Assembly: GCF_020523625.1 (NCBI RefSeq)
Contig: NZ_JAJAQH010000001.1
Span: 384,930 to 448,929 of the forward strand
Length of the DNA: 64,000 nucleotides
Reading direction: 5' to 3'
Source: Methylovorus menthalis
GTDB lineage: Bacteria; Pseudomonadota; Gammaproteobacteria; Burkholderiales; Methylophilaceae
A program made the translations under genes and the position numbers. This document shows, piece by piece, positions 34,441 to 43,388 of the stretch. The notes beneath the pieces were generated by a model that made no database searches, was not told the DNA's origin, and saw only the letters and a program-made list of their open reading frames with translations. How positions within the stretch are numbered: position 1 is the stretch's first letter; the number at the start of each line of letters is the position of its first letter.

Positions 34441-36099
34441 GTGTCTCAATCGCCCTCTTCAAAGTCTGCAACATTATTCCAGGAAGCGCTCAAAGCGGAA
34501 GCGGAGCAGGACTATTTTGAGGCCTTGAGCAAATACACTGCCTCACTCTCCCTCGAAGGCGATCAGGTACCGACCTGGGTCCGCATCGGCAAAATATTCC
34601 TCCGCACCATGAAATACCAGCAGGCGCGCGAGACCATGGAGTTTGTGCTGGGTATGAACCCACACAATGTCGATGCGATTTATGGCCTGGCGATCTCGTA
34701 TTTTTATCTGGGCAAGCTGGATGAAGCCCGTGCTTTTATTGATCAAGCCGTGGAGATGCAGCCGGATAACGCGACCTATGCCATAGACCGCGCCAACATT
34801 CATTCCATCAGCCAGCCAGATCCCGCTCGCAAGCTCCAGCTTTATCAGGCATGGGGGCAACGATTTGCTGACCCGCTGGCCCGTCAGAGCCCGCCAATGC
34901 TGAACAACCGCAACCCGGATCGCGTGCTGAAGGTTGGGTATGTCTCCGGGGACATGCGCGACCATGCCATCGCTTTTTTTATGGAGCCCGTATTCCGGCA
35001 TCATGACCCGGCACAGATGGAGGTGCATGTCTTCTCCACCACCATGCATCCAGATGACACGACGGCCCACCTGAAATCCCTGGTGCCGCACTGGCATGAT
35101 GTCTCCAGACTGGACGACGATGCCTTGTTCAAACTGATACGCGCACAGCAGATTGATGTGCTGGTAGACCTCTCGGGCCATACCTACGGTCATCGTCTAT
35201 ATGTATTCGCTCGCCGCGCCGCGCCTGTACAAGTGACATGGCTGGGCTACATGGGGGGCACGCTGGGCATGCAAGCCATGGATTACCGGCTGACGGATTA
35301 CAGTGCAGATCCGATTGGGCACGAAGCCTACTATCTGGAAAAACTATATCGCCTGGCGTGTATGGCCAGCTATATCCCGCCAGCCCATGCACCGCTGGTG
35401 GAAACTCCACCCATGTTGCAGGGCACTTCGCCTACCATCGGCTGTCTCAACAGCTCGCGTAAAGTCACCGATCACATGCTGCGACTATGGAAGCGCATCA
35501 TGGAGCGACGTACAGACATCCAGCTCCTGCTGCATGTACAGGAAAACACCATCGACGACGCCATCCACACCATTGAGCCTCGACTGGTCGAGCTGGATAT
35601 GCCGCTGGATCGCATCATCGTCTCGCCCATGGTACCGCTGGATGAGTTCATGGAACGTGGGAGTCTGGTGGATGTGGCACTGGATACTTCACCGGTGTCA
35701 GGTGGCACAACCACTCTGCATACGCTTTGGATGGGATTGCCAGTGGTGACGCTGGATGCAGACGAAGCTGTCTCGTCCGCCACGGCATGTACGTTGGCAG
35801 GACTGGGATTTAATGAATGGATCGCCCAAAACGATGACGACTATATCGAGATCATTCTGAGATTGCTGGATAACCCCGAGCAACTCGCCTCCATGCGAAG
35901 CATTATCCGCGAGCGCATGCTGGACAGTGTGCTGATGGATTATCAGACGCGCTGCACCGAGCTGGAAACTGCTTACCGCAGGCTGTGGCATAACTACCTA
36001 CTGGGTGAAAACCTGTTTCATGACTTTCAGGCAGCGACACCCGCGCAGGAAGAAAAGATAGCGGCTCTGCGTGCCGGCGGCGGCCCTGCCAAAGGATAA
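34441..36099 (+). CDS. GT41 (SPINDLY/OGT-like) protein glycosyltransferase with TPR repeats
   Basis: 552 aa starting at GTG 34441, weak ribosome site. Residues about 10-125 are TPR repeats (YFEALSKYTASLSLEGD, AIYGLAISYFYLGKLDEARA). The remainder is a two-lobed GT41 domain: LKVGYVSGDMRDHAIAFF, DVLVDLSGHTYGHRL, APVQVTWLGYMGG, then IGCLNSSRKVTDHMLRLW and ALDTSPVSGGTTTLHTLWMG. GT41 enzymes move a sugar from a nucleotide donor to Ser or Thr of a protein, using the TPR to bind it. It heads the modification locus, so the acceptor is probably the product's target protein. In bacteria this family is often linked to flagellin; no flagellar gene is in the window. Confidence 0.88.
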   Translation: MSQSPSSKSATLFQEALKAEAEQDYFEALSKYTASLSLEGDQVPTWVRIGKIFLRTMKYQQARETMEFVLGMNPHNVDAIYGLAISYFYLGKLDEARAFIDQAVEMQPDNATYAIDRANIHSISQPDPARKLQLYQAWGQRFADPLARQSPPMLNNRNPDRVLKVGYVSGDMRDHAIAFFMEPVFRHHDPAQMEVHVFSTTMHPDDTTAHLKSLVPHWHDVSRLDDDALFKLIRAQQIDVLVDLSGHTYGHRLYVFARRAAPVQVTWLGYMGGTLGMQAMDYRLTDYSADPIGHEAYYLEKLYRLACMASYIPPAHAPLVETPPMLQGTSPTIGCLNSSRKVTDHMLRLWKRIMERRTDIQLLLHVQENTIDDAIHTIEPRLVELDMPLDRIIVSPMVPLDEFMERGSLVDVALDTSPVSGGTTTLHTLWMGLPVVTLDADEAVSSATACTLAGLGFNEWIAQNDDDYIEIILRLLDNPEQLASMRSIIRERMLDSVLMDYQTRCTELETAYRRLWHNYLLGENLFHDFQAATPAQEEKIAALRAGGGPAKG

Positions 36100-36101
36100 G
36101 C

Positions 36102-37244
36102 ATGTCGAATCCCCAAGGCATCCCATTACTGGTTCCCCAACTGCCCGACCGGCTGGCACTGCAACCCTTTCTGGACAGGATAGACTTTAGTCGCCACTAC
36201 TCCAATTTCGGTCCCTTGGTACAAGAGCTGGAACAACGTCTGGCGACAGACTATTCAATTCATGCATCGCTGCCACTCGAGGTAGTGACGGTCAGCAGTG
36301 CAACCGCCGGGCTTGAGCTGGCACTGAGCAGCCTGGAGTTACCACCAGGTTCGCGTGTCCTGGTTCCGGCGCTCACCTTTGTCGCCACGTTGACCGCCAT
36401 TTTACGCGCGGGTCATTTGCCCGTGATTTGCGATATTGATCCTGACAGCTGGTTATTGACGCCAGAGATTGCGGACAATTGCCTGCGAGAGAGTGATTGC
36501 CAGGCCGTCATTGCCGTTGCCACCTTCGGTCAGGCGCAAGATACGCAAGCATGGAGCACATGGCAGCAGCGCAATCGCGTACGTGTGATTATCGATGCCG
36601 CAGCGGCCTATGGCTCACAATGGGTAGAGGCGGTAGATATTCCGGTCGTTTTCAGTATGCATGCCACTAAATCGCTGGCGGCGGGGGAAGGGGGCTTTGT
36701 GGTAACGGGCCAGCCCAGCCAACGCCGCATGATCAAGGAGTTGAGCAATTTCGGCATTAATCTCAGTCCTGATACGGATCATCCGGTGGGGCACCTTAGT
36801 TACGCCGGCACCAATGCCAAATTATCTGAATATCACGCAGCGGTCGGACTGGCCAGCCTGAATAACTGGCAAGCACAGGCCGACATGCGGCATGCCGTGT
36901 TTCTGCAATACCGGGAAACCCTGCAACAAGCGTGCGGTGATGCACTGATCTGGCAACAGGGCCCCGCTCCCGCCAGCCCCACGACGTTTAGCGTACGGCT
37001 GGGTAGCAGTGGGCGTCGCAGCAAACTTGAGCAGCTATGCGCCGTCAGCAAGATCGGCACCCGACGCTGGTATCAACCCTTGTTGCATCAGCATGCGGCC
37101 AAGGTCGGCCCGATTGTGCATCTGCCTACCCCCATGGCAGAGGCGGTGAGTGCAGACCTTATCGGCCTGCCATTTTTCCCCATGCTGACCAAGGGGCAAA
37201 TGGCGGAAGTGAGCCAGCATGTGGCAATGGCGGTGGCCGCATGA
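36102..37244 (+). CDS. DegT/DnrJ/EryC1/StrS-type sugar aminotransferase
   Basis: 380 aa PLP enzyme. VTVSSATAGLELAL and VPALTFVATLTAIL form the cofactor cleft; D165 (RVIIDAAAAYG) holds the pyridine nitrogen; K190 in MHATKSLAAGEGG is the Schiff-base lysine. Family members put an amino group on a keto-sugar nucleotide (for example VioA or WbpE). It starts 2 nt after the glycosyltransferase gene. It probably makes a 4- or 3-amino sugar donor from a keto intermediate supplied by genes elsewhere. Confidence 0.9.
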   Translation: MSNPQGIPLLVPQLPDRLALQPFLDRIDFSRHYSNFGPLVQELEQRLATDYSIHASLPLEVVTVSSATAGLELALSSLELPPGSRVLVPALTFVATLTAILRAGHLPVICDIDPDSWLLTPEIADNCLRESDCQAVIAVATFGQAQDTQAWSTWQQRNRVRVIIDAAAAYGSQWVEAVDIPVVFSMHATKSLAAGEGGFVVTGQPSQRRMIKELSNFGINLSPDTDHPVGHLSYAGTNAKLSEYHAAVGLASLNNWQAQADMRHAVFLQYRETLQQACGDALIWQQGPAPASPTTFSVRLGSSGRRSKLEQLCAVSKIGTRRWYQPLLHQHAAKVGPIVHLPTPMAEAVSADLIGLPFFPMLTKGQMAEVSQHVAMAVAA

Positions 37245-37462
37245 GCCTGCCTCTCAACATCATCCATAGCCAAGGTTTTTATGAAGCCGAACGCTTTGCA
37301 TTGACTGGCATGGCCTCCAAAGGCACGTTCCACAAGGCACCCGCTGAAATACCCCTAAATAAATCCGGTATATTGTCGATAATAAATTTAAAGACGACAA
37401 TAAATCCAGACTCTTCCATCTCTCTCTATAAATCGTATAAAGGTCGCTATGAGCACAATTGA
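37241..37462 (+). CDS. Possible small coupled ORF (73 aa), or decayed gene start
   Basis: ATG 37241 overlaps the aminotransferase TGA (ATGA), so translation could continue. Frame runs 73 codons, beginning MSLPLNIIHSQGFYEAERFA and overlapping the ACP start by 14 nt. The first half has normal codon use, the second half (from about 37355) is strikingly AT-rich and reads like a promoter. It may be the 5' stub of a lost gene (for instance an acyltransferase) rather than a working protein. No family recognised. Confidence 0.3.
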   Translation: MSLPLNIIHSQGFYEAERFALTGMASKGTFHKAPAEIPLNKSGILSIINLKTTINPDSSISLYKSYKGRYEHN

Positions 37463-37673
37463 AACATTCATCGAAAAATTCAATGAAGCAGTGGATTTTC
37501 AGGAGCCTGTTGAAGTGTCGGCAGATACCAGACTTGAAACCTTGCCTGAATGGGATTCGCTCGCAGCGCTGGGGGTGATCGTGATGTGTGATATGGAATA
37601 CAAAAAAACTATCACTGGCAATGACCTTTCCAACTGCCAGACCATCACTGACATTTACAAATTGGTCGCCTAA
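37449..37673 (+). CDS. Acyl carrier protein of the glycan locus
   Basis: 74 aa. The phosphopantetheine Ser is S37 in LPEWDSLAAL (D-S-L motif). It is not the housekeeping AcpP type (DSLD), so a dedicated carrier. Ribosome site AAAGG. It is followed 3 nt later by the KAS III-like gene. It would hold the growing acyl chain used to decorate the amino sugar. Confidence 0.88.
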   Translation: MSTIETFIEKFNEAVDFQEPVEVSADTRLETLPEWDSLAALGVIVMCDMEYKKTITGNDLSNCQTITDIYKLVA

Positions 37674-37676
37674 GCC

Positions 37677-38732
37677 ATGGCTCAATCTGTCCTCCGCAAT
37701 ATCCGCTACCGTGGACTCACCACCTGTGTCCCGGAACGTGCTTTCTCCAATGTGCAGGATTGCCCGCCAGAGCAGCGCTCTGAACGTGAGCGCCTGGTAC
37801 GTAATATTGGGATAGAAACCCGTCGGGTCTGCCTGGAGGGCGTGGTATTTTCCGACCTGGCTCTGGTCGCTGCTGAAAAACTGATTGCGGGCCTGGGTTG
37901 GGAAAAGTCATCTATTGACGCCCTGATTGTGGTGACACAATCCCCCGATTACCCTATTCCAGCCACCGCGATCATTCTGCAGGATAAGCTTGGCCTATCG
38001 CATGGCACGGTGGCATTTGATATCAACCTGGGATGTTCAGGCTATGCCTATGGCCTCTTCACGCTTGGCTCCATGCTCTCTGCTCACGGCTTGAAGCGCG
38101 GCATCATGCTGGTAGGCGACAAGTCATCCAACCCGCTGTCACTCGACAATGGCCTGCTCTCGCTGTTTGGCGATGCTGCAACCGCCACTGCTCTTGAGTT
38201 TGATGAAGCTGCCCCGCCAATGTATTTCAATATGGGTAGCGATGGCAGTGGTCATAAAGCCATCATTATTGAAGCTGGTGGTCAACGCGTACCTATACAG
38301 CCGCACCACCTGGAGCGCCTGCCGGGTGCCGATGGCATCTCGCGCAAGGGCACAGACGTGATACTGGATGGCCCGTCCATCCTTAATTTCTCGATACGCG
38401 AAGTACCCGTGGCAGTAGCGGAATTGGTTGAATTTTCTCCGTTCGGCCTGGAAGACATTGATTATTTTGTTTTCCATCAGGCCAACCGCATGATCAACGA
38501 AACCATACGCAAAAAACTGGGCCTGCCAGCAGAAAAAGTACCGATGTCTCTCAAGGATTTTGGCAATACCAGTTCGGCATCGATTCCTGTGACCATCAAC
38601 ACGCGCCTGCAAGAAGCACTGGCCCAGGGCCCTCAGCGTCTTCTGCTATCAGGATTTGGCGTGGGATTATCCTGGGCATCCTGCATCCTGGAAATCGAGA
38701 ATGCCTATCTTCCCCCTTTGATTGAAATATGA
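37677..38732 (+). CDS. KAS III-like 3-oxoacyl-ACP synthase
   Basis: 351 aa thiolase fold. Catalytic triad visible: Cys120 in DINLGCSGYAYGL, His267 in FHQANRMI, Asn297 in DFGNTSSASIPV. Family members condense acetyl-CoA (or another primer) with malonyl-ACP to give a short 3-oxoacyl-ACP; CerJ-type relatives instead transfer acyl groups to sugars. Its neighbours (ACP before, SDR after with ATGA overlap) favour the condensing role. Confidence 0.9.
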   Translation: MAQSVLRNIRYRGLTTCVPERAFSNVQDCPPEQRSERERLVRNIGIETRRVCLEGVVFSDLALVAAEKLIAGLGWEKSSIDALIVVTQSPDYPIPATAIILQDKLGLSHGTVAFDINLGCSGYAYGLFTLGSMLSAHGLKRGIMLVGDKSSNPLSLDNGLLSLFGDAATATALEFDEAAPPMYFNMGSDGSGHKAIIIEAGGQRVPIQPHHLERLPGADGISRKGTDVILDGPSILNFSIREVPVAVAELVEFSPFGLEDIDYFVFHQANRMINETIRKKLGLPAEKVPMSLKDFGNTSSASIPVTINTRLQEALAQGPQRLLLSGFGVGLSWASCILEIENAYLPPLIEI

Positions 38733-39499
38733 GCAAACTCAACCTTGACGCATTCAGCCTGCATGGCAAGCGGGTATTGGTGACGGGGGCTTCGTCCGGA
38801 TTAGGACAAGCCGTGGCGATTGGCGCCGCCGCCGCTGGCGCCCAGGTAGTGCTCACCGGGCGCGATAGCGCACGCCTGGAAGAAACACGTGCCGCCATGA
38901 CAGGTGAAGGCCATATCTGCGTGGCGGCTGACCTTACCAGCGCAGAACAGCGTGCAGCCCTAGTAAGCCAGGCGGGCGTGATTGATGGCCTGGTGCATAG
39001 TGCAGGCACAGCCGCCGTGCGACTATTCCGGCAGATTGATGAAGACTTCATCCACCGCGACTTCAGCATCAATCTGGATGCGCCCTTGCTTCTTACCCAG
39101 CAATTACTTGCGAAGAAGCAAATTGCCCAAGAAGGCTCCATCGTCTTCATAGGCTCTATTGCCGCCCATATCGGCACCAAAGCGTCCAGTGTCTACTCTG
39201 CCAGCAAGGCTGCATTGCGCCCAGCAGGGCGTGCTCTCGCTCTGGAAGTGGGGCCCAAACAACAGATACGCGTGAACTACATGGCGGTGAGCTACATTGA
39301 AACGCCTATGCTGAAACGCCTGGCTGAACAAGGCATGGGCGGCAGCATGGCGACCGTGACCGAACCACCTTTGGGGAAAGGCGTGCCGGAAGATGTCGCC
39401 AATAGTGCTGTTTTCTTGCTCGCCCCGGCTTCGCGCTGGATTACGCGCGCTACCCTGTATGTGGATGGCGGCCTGACGTGCCAGATTAGTGCCCAATAA
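38729..39499 (+). CDS. SDR oxidoreductase, FabG-like (first of two)
   Basis: 256 aa. NAD(P) motif VLVTGASSGLGQ near residue 16-27; catalytic Ser143, Tyr156 and Lys160 (YSASK). ATG overlaps the KAS III stop. A likely 3-oxoacyl-ACP reductase giving 3-hydroxyacyl-ACP, but a sugar ketoreductase is equally possible. About the same length as its neighbour; the pair looks like an old duplication. Confidence 0.87.
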   Translation: MSKLNLDAFSLHGKRVLVTGASSGLGQAVAIGAAAAGAQVVLTGRDSARLEETRAAMTGEGHICVAADLTSAEQRAALVSQAGVIDGLVHSAGTAAVRLFRQIDEDFIHRDFSINLDAPLLLTQQLLAKKQIAQEGSIVFIGSIAAHIGTKASSVYSASKAALRPAGRALALEVGPKQQIRVNYMAVSYIETPMLKRLAEQGMGGSMATVTEPPLGKGVPEDVANSAVFLLAPASRWITRATLYVDGGLTCQISAQ

Positions 39500-39501
39500 T
39501 C

Positions 39502-40257
39502 ATGACGCAGATCAATAATCCTTTTTCCATGGCGAACAAACGCATTCTGGTTACCGGCGCCTCATCGGGCCTGGGCCGACAGATTGCCATTTCCTGTGCA
39601 GCGGCTGGCGCCACCCTGATTATCTGTGGCAGAAACCCGGAGCGCCTTCAGGAAACCCTGAGCCAACTGGCAGGCAGCGGTCACGTCACCATACTCGGCG
39701 ACTTGACCACCGATGATGCGATCACGGCCACCGTCGAGCAGGCTGGCAACATCGACGGCGTTGTACATTGCACCGGTATTTCCATCCCCATGCCAGCCCG
39801 CATGGCCAAACGCGAATTCATCGAGCGCCTCTACAACATCAATGTGTTTACGCCGCAATTGCTCACCAATCAGCTGCTGGCAAAGAACAAGCTCAACAAG
39901 GATGGCGCCGTTCTCTTCATGTCCTCCACGGCGGCCGTGCGCGGAGTACACGGAACCAGTATTTATGCCGGTACCAAAGCCGCGCTGATTGCTGCCGCCC
40001 GTTGTCTGGCATTGGAAACCGCCAAACGTGGCATCCGGGTTAACTGCCTGGCACCCGATCTGGTTGAAACCCCCATGCTACATGGCTCTGGTGCCAACAT
40101 GCCCACTGGCGAATGGCTGGATCAGCAACGGGCCATTCATCCTCTGGGCCTGGGGACGCCGGAAGATGTTGCGAATGCGGCCATTTTCTTTCTCTCACCT
40201 GCCAGCCGCTGGATCACCGGTACCACACTGATCATGGATGGCGGGATTACCCACTGA
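39502..40257 (+). CDS. SDR oxidoreductase, FabG-like (second of two)
   Basis: 251 aa. ILVTGASSGLGRQIA at the N-terminus; catalytic Ser142, Tyr155 and Lys159 (YAGTK); C-terminal ASRWITGTTLIMDGG. Starts 2 nt after the previous SDR stop. Similar in motif layout to the first SDR but clearly diverged, so probably a different substrate (for example sugar versus acyl chain). Confidence 0.87.
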   Translation: MTQINNPFSMANKRILVTGASSGLGRQIAISCAAAGATLIICGRNPERLQETLSQLAGSGHVTILGDLTTDDAITATVEQAGNIDGVVHCTGISIPMPARMAKREFIERLYNINVFTPQLLTNQLLAKNKLNKDGAVLFMSSTAAVRGVHGTSIYAGTKAALIAAARCLALETAKRGIRVNCLAPDLVETPMLHGSGANMPTGEWLDQQRAIHPLGLGTPEDVANAAIFFLSPASRWITGTTLIMDGGITH

Positions 40258-40277
40258 TGATGAGCTGAGCGTAGCGC

Positions 40278-41009
40278 ATGAAAAATTTAATCATTATTGG
40301 CGCCAGTGGTTTCGGTAGAGAGGTATTGATGATGGCCATTGATAACCCTTCCCACCAGCTGGACTGGGTGATCAAAGGGTTTCTGGATAACCGTCCCGGC
40401 ATTTTGGATGGCTTTGCAACACACGCTGCAGAATTGCCTGATGCCATGGACTATACCGTAGAAAAACGCCTGCGTTACCGGCGTGATTACCCGGTGCTGG
40501 GTGATCCCTTAAGTTACATGCCACAACCAGATGATGTGTTTTTGTGCGCCATAGGCAATCCGGCTGATCGTCGAAAATATACTGAGCCCTTGATTGAAAA
40601 GGGCGCACAATTTATCCGGCTGGTACATCCGCTGGCGGCTGTGTCTACCTTTGCTGCGATTGGGAAAGGTAGCATCATCGGCCCTTATGCCAGTCTTTCA
40701 CCGGATAGCCGCATCGGCCAACATGTGACCGTCAGCAGCTACACCGCGATTGCCCACGATACCGATGTTGCCGACTGGGTGGAAATCGGCGCCCATTGCC
40801 TGATTGCAGGTAATGTGAGCATTGCCAGCGGCGCCCGCATTCACCCCGGCTCGGTCGTCACTGCCAAATCCCGTATAGGGGAAAATGCTGTCGTCGCAGC
40901 TGGCAGTGTTGTCTTCAAACATGTTTCTGCCAATACCACGGTCATCGGAAATCCAGCCCATCGATTTGACTGGAAACCGGAAACCAATAGCGAAAGCAAA
41001 GCCTTATGA
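40278..41009 (+). CDS. NeuD/PglD-like acyltransferase (left-handed beta-helix)
   Basis: 243 aa. N-terminal Rossmann-like part (LIIIGASGFGREVLMMA), then hexapeptide repeats (IGKGSIIGPYASLSPDSRIG to VIGNPAHRF). NeuD/PglD-type enzymes transfer acetyl or acyl from CoA to an amino sugar nucleotide. A strong candidate to N-acylate the amino sugar made by the aminotransferase. Followed by the FkbM gene with ATGA overlap. Confidence 0.85.
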   Translation: MKNLIIIGASGFGREVLMMAIDNPSHQLDWVIKGFLDNRPGILDGFATHAAELPDAMDYTVEKRLRYRRDYPVLGDPLSYMPQPDDVFLCAIGNPADRRKYTEPLIEKGAQFIRLVHPLAAVSTFAAIGKGSIIGPYASLSPDSRIGQHVTVSSYTAIAHDTDVADWVEIGAHCLIAGNVSIASGARIHPGSVVTAKSRIGENAVVAAGSVVFKHVSANTTVIGNPAHRFDWKPETNSESKAL

Positions 41010-42229
41010 GCGCATTACCAAAACCCGATAACGCCACCCAGCTGGCCCGCGATAACCTGTTGAAGATTTATGCGCGCTGCCAGGAAAATCGTCATGCCTA
41101 CTTCCCGGAAATGGCCGGGGAGCTGATCAACAATACCGCTGAAATGCGCGTTATTGTGTTCAGTACGCGCGGCCTGGGCTTCTGCCAGCAGCTGGACCAG
41201 ATTGAAGCGGCAGTGCGCTTGAAGGGGGGGCGGATTGAAGCGTTGGTGCATGACGTGGATGACAAAGACAACCTGAAAAATCCGCATATCGCCGGATATC
41301 CTCAACTGACCGCCGATACTTTTTTTGCCAACCCGGAAGCATACAAAGGCTGCCTCATTGTTGACCGCACCTGCACTTGGTATCCGGGTATCCGCTACAA
41401 GGTCAGGCTCAAGCAAGCCGGCTTTACCGTATTGCGCGTTGAGCAATTCCTCAATGCACCGGGGCTGGAAGCAGCGGGCGGCTCTTATCGCCTGCACGCG
41501 GATGTCATGCTGGCCCGCTTTGATGAGTTCCTGGCACTGGAACGCCACTGGGTTGATGACCTTTCGCTACAGACCTACTACTACACGCTGGCCGCCTTTA
41601 TCAGCATGAATCACCAGTATTTTGCTTTCCATTGCGGGGATTATCGCCAGCGTTATTTCTCGCCTGACATTGATCTCAAGCTCAATGGCAAGACAGTCTA
41701 TGCCGATTGTGGCTCGCATGATGGTCAGGAAGTGCTGATTTTTGCCGAACGGGTAAACCATCAATTCAAGGCCGTGCATGCCTTTGAGCCGGATCACACG
41801 AACTTTATCAATCTCTCCAACAATATCGCGTCTTACACGGCACGCCATGGTGCCAAGCCGATTTATTGCCATGAACTCGGCGTGTTTGATCGCAATGCCT
41901 ATCTGTACGCTGAAGGGTATGACTCTGGCGTGACCATCACCGACCAGTCCTCTTCCTCCGGCTTTGGCCTGCATGTATGCCGCCTGGACGATATGCTGGG
42001 CGAGCTTACCCATTTGCGCCTCGAAATCGAGGGAGCTGAGCTGGAAGCCCTGCATGGCGCCAACCAACTGATTTTGAAAAACCGGCCTACACTGACTGTT
42101 TCTGCCTATCATAAAGCGACCGATTTTCCCGATCTGCTCAAGTACATAGAAGAAACCGGGCTGGATTATCAATTGTCGCTCCGCCACCAGTCCCTGGAGC
42201 CGGGCGTGTTATGTATTTACGGCGTGTGA
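41006..42229 (+). CDS. FkbM-family methyltransferase
   Basis: 407 aa. The C-terminal half is the SAM-dependent FkbM domain (TVYADCGSHDGQEVLIFAE, and LTHLRLEIEGAELEALHGA with the family's acidic metal/substrate patch). The first 200 residues are an additional domain with no recognised family (VIVFSTRGLGFCQQLDQIEA in it). FkbM enzymes O-methylate sugars or other hydroxyls. ATG overlaps the acyltransferase stop. Confidence 0.85.
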   Translation: MSALPKPDNATQLARDNLLKIYARCQENRHAYFPEMAGELINNTAEMRVIVFSTRGLGFCQQLDQIEAAVRLKGGRIEALVHDVDDKDNLKNPHIAGYPQLTADTFFANPEAYKGCLIVDRTCTWYPGIRYKVRLKQAGFTVLRVEQFLNAPGLEAAGGSYRLHADVMLARFDEFLALERHWVDDLSLQTYYYTLAAFISMNHQYFAFHCGDYRQRYFSPDIDLKLNGKTVYADCGSHDGQEVLIFAERVNHQFKAVHAFEPDHTNFINLSNNIASYTARHGAKPIYCHELGVFDRNAYLYAEGYDSGVTITDQSSSSGFGLHVCRLDDMLGELTHLRLEIEGAELEALHGANQLILKNRPTLTVSAYHKATDFPDLLKYIEETGLDYQLSLRHQSLEPGVLCIYGV

Positions 42230-42257
42230 TCTTGCCTCAAAAGGATATAGTGCCAGC

Positions 42258-43388
42258 ATGCGTCCTTTATTAAGCCCGCACCATTACACGTCGCAAGCAT
42301 GGTTCGACACGGAGTTAAAGACGATTTTCAATCGTCTGTGGCTGCTGGCTGGCGTTACCCCCATGTTACAAAAGCACCTGGACTATCGAACCCTCACCCT
42401 GGCTGGCAAGCCTGTCGTGCTGCAAAACCATGGGGGCGTGATACGGGCGTTTTCCAATATCTGCCGCCATCGCATGGCACGTATCCAGTCAGAAGAGTTT
42501 GGCAACCGCGGCTTGGTCTGCCCTTACCATCATTGGTGTTATAACCAGGACGGCCAGCTTACACATACGCACAAAGATCCCAAGGTATTCAATTTTGCCG
42601 AGGGGGAAACCGAAGACATCCGACTCACGCAATATCCGGTAAAAGTGATTGGTAGCCTGATTTTCGTCAATCTCAGTGATGCACCCTTGCCGATTGAAGA
42701 ACAGTTTGATGCGCATACCACATCGCTGCTGGAGACCTATACCGGCCAGATGGATTCTGCGTTCATTTACACGCGCTATGAAGGTGACTTCAACTGGAAA
42801 ACCGGCATGGAAAACATCAAGGATTCCTTGCATGTGCCTTGCCTGCACAAATCCACCTTTCCCAAGCACTTTCGGGTCGATATCGCCAGTGACCCTTCCA
42901 TCCATGGCAAGGACGCCGTTTACGATTCACAGAATGCTGGCCTGCAGCAAGCCACAACCATGGGCATGATTGCCATGCAGTCCGCTCCCGAGCTGGACTG
43001 GCAAACCTTGGTTGCACAACTGGATAGCAAGGGGCGTTACCAGACTTTTCATCTGTTTCCCAATGTCAACCTCATGGTTGTCGATGGCACCTCGTTTGCC
43101 ATTCAGACCTATAACCCGCTCGCTGCTGACAAAACCGAAATGCACATGATGGTGGCATTAACCCGTCCGGTGGCAGACTTTCCGCACAAGCCTGTCGTGC
43201 TATGGGAGCACTTGCTGAGTGACATGACGGTTCTGCAGGAAGACATCGAATGTCTGGAAGCTTTGCAGCGCAATTTGGCGTCCAGCGATAGTGACTTCAT
43301 ACATGGGGCTTATGAAACGGGTATTCTTGATTTTCATGCCGCATATCTTGCCCAGACAGGCTCTTCTGAACCTGACGCTACCCGATGA
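42258..43388 (+). CDS. Rieske non-heme iron oxygenase, alpha-type (first of two)
   Basis: 376 aa. Rieske cluster ligands C69, H71 (CRHRMARI) and C88, H91 (CPYHHW). Mononuclear iron ligands in KDSLHVPCLHK (H-x4-H) with a later acidic ligand likely in LQEDIECLEALQRN. Family members hydroxylate or demethylate small molecules, drawing electrons from a ferredoxin or reductase, which is not in this locus. Possibly hydroxylates the acyl chain or sugar. No beta subunit is present. Confidence 0.9.
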   Translation: MRPLLSPHHYTSQAWFDTELKTIFNRLWLLAGVTPMLQKHLDYRTLTLAGKPVVLQNHGGVIRAFSNICRHRMARIQSEEFGNRGLVCPYHHWCYNQDGQLTHTHKDPKVFNFAEGETEDIRLTQYPVKVIGSLIFVNLSDAPLPIEEQFDAHTTSLLETYTGQMDSAFIYTRYEGDFNWKTGMENIKDSLHVPCLHKSTFPKHFRVDIASDPSIHGKDAVYDSQNAGLQQATTMGMIAMQSAPELDWQTLVAQLDSKGRYQTFHLFPNVNLMVVDGTSFAIQTYNPLAADKTEMHMMVALTRPVADFPHKPVVLWEHLLSDMTVLQEDIECLEALQRNLASSDSDFIHGAYETGILDFHAAYLAQTGSSEPDATR

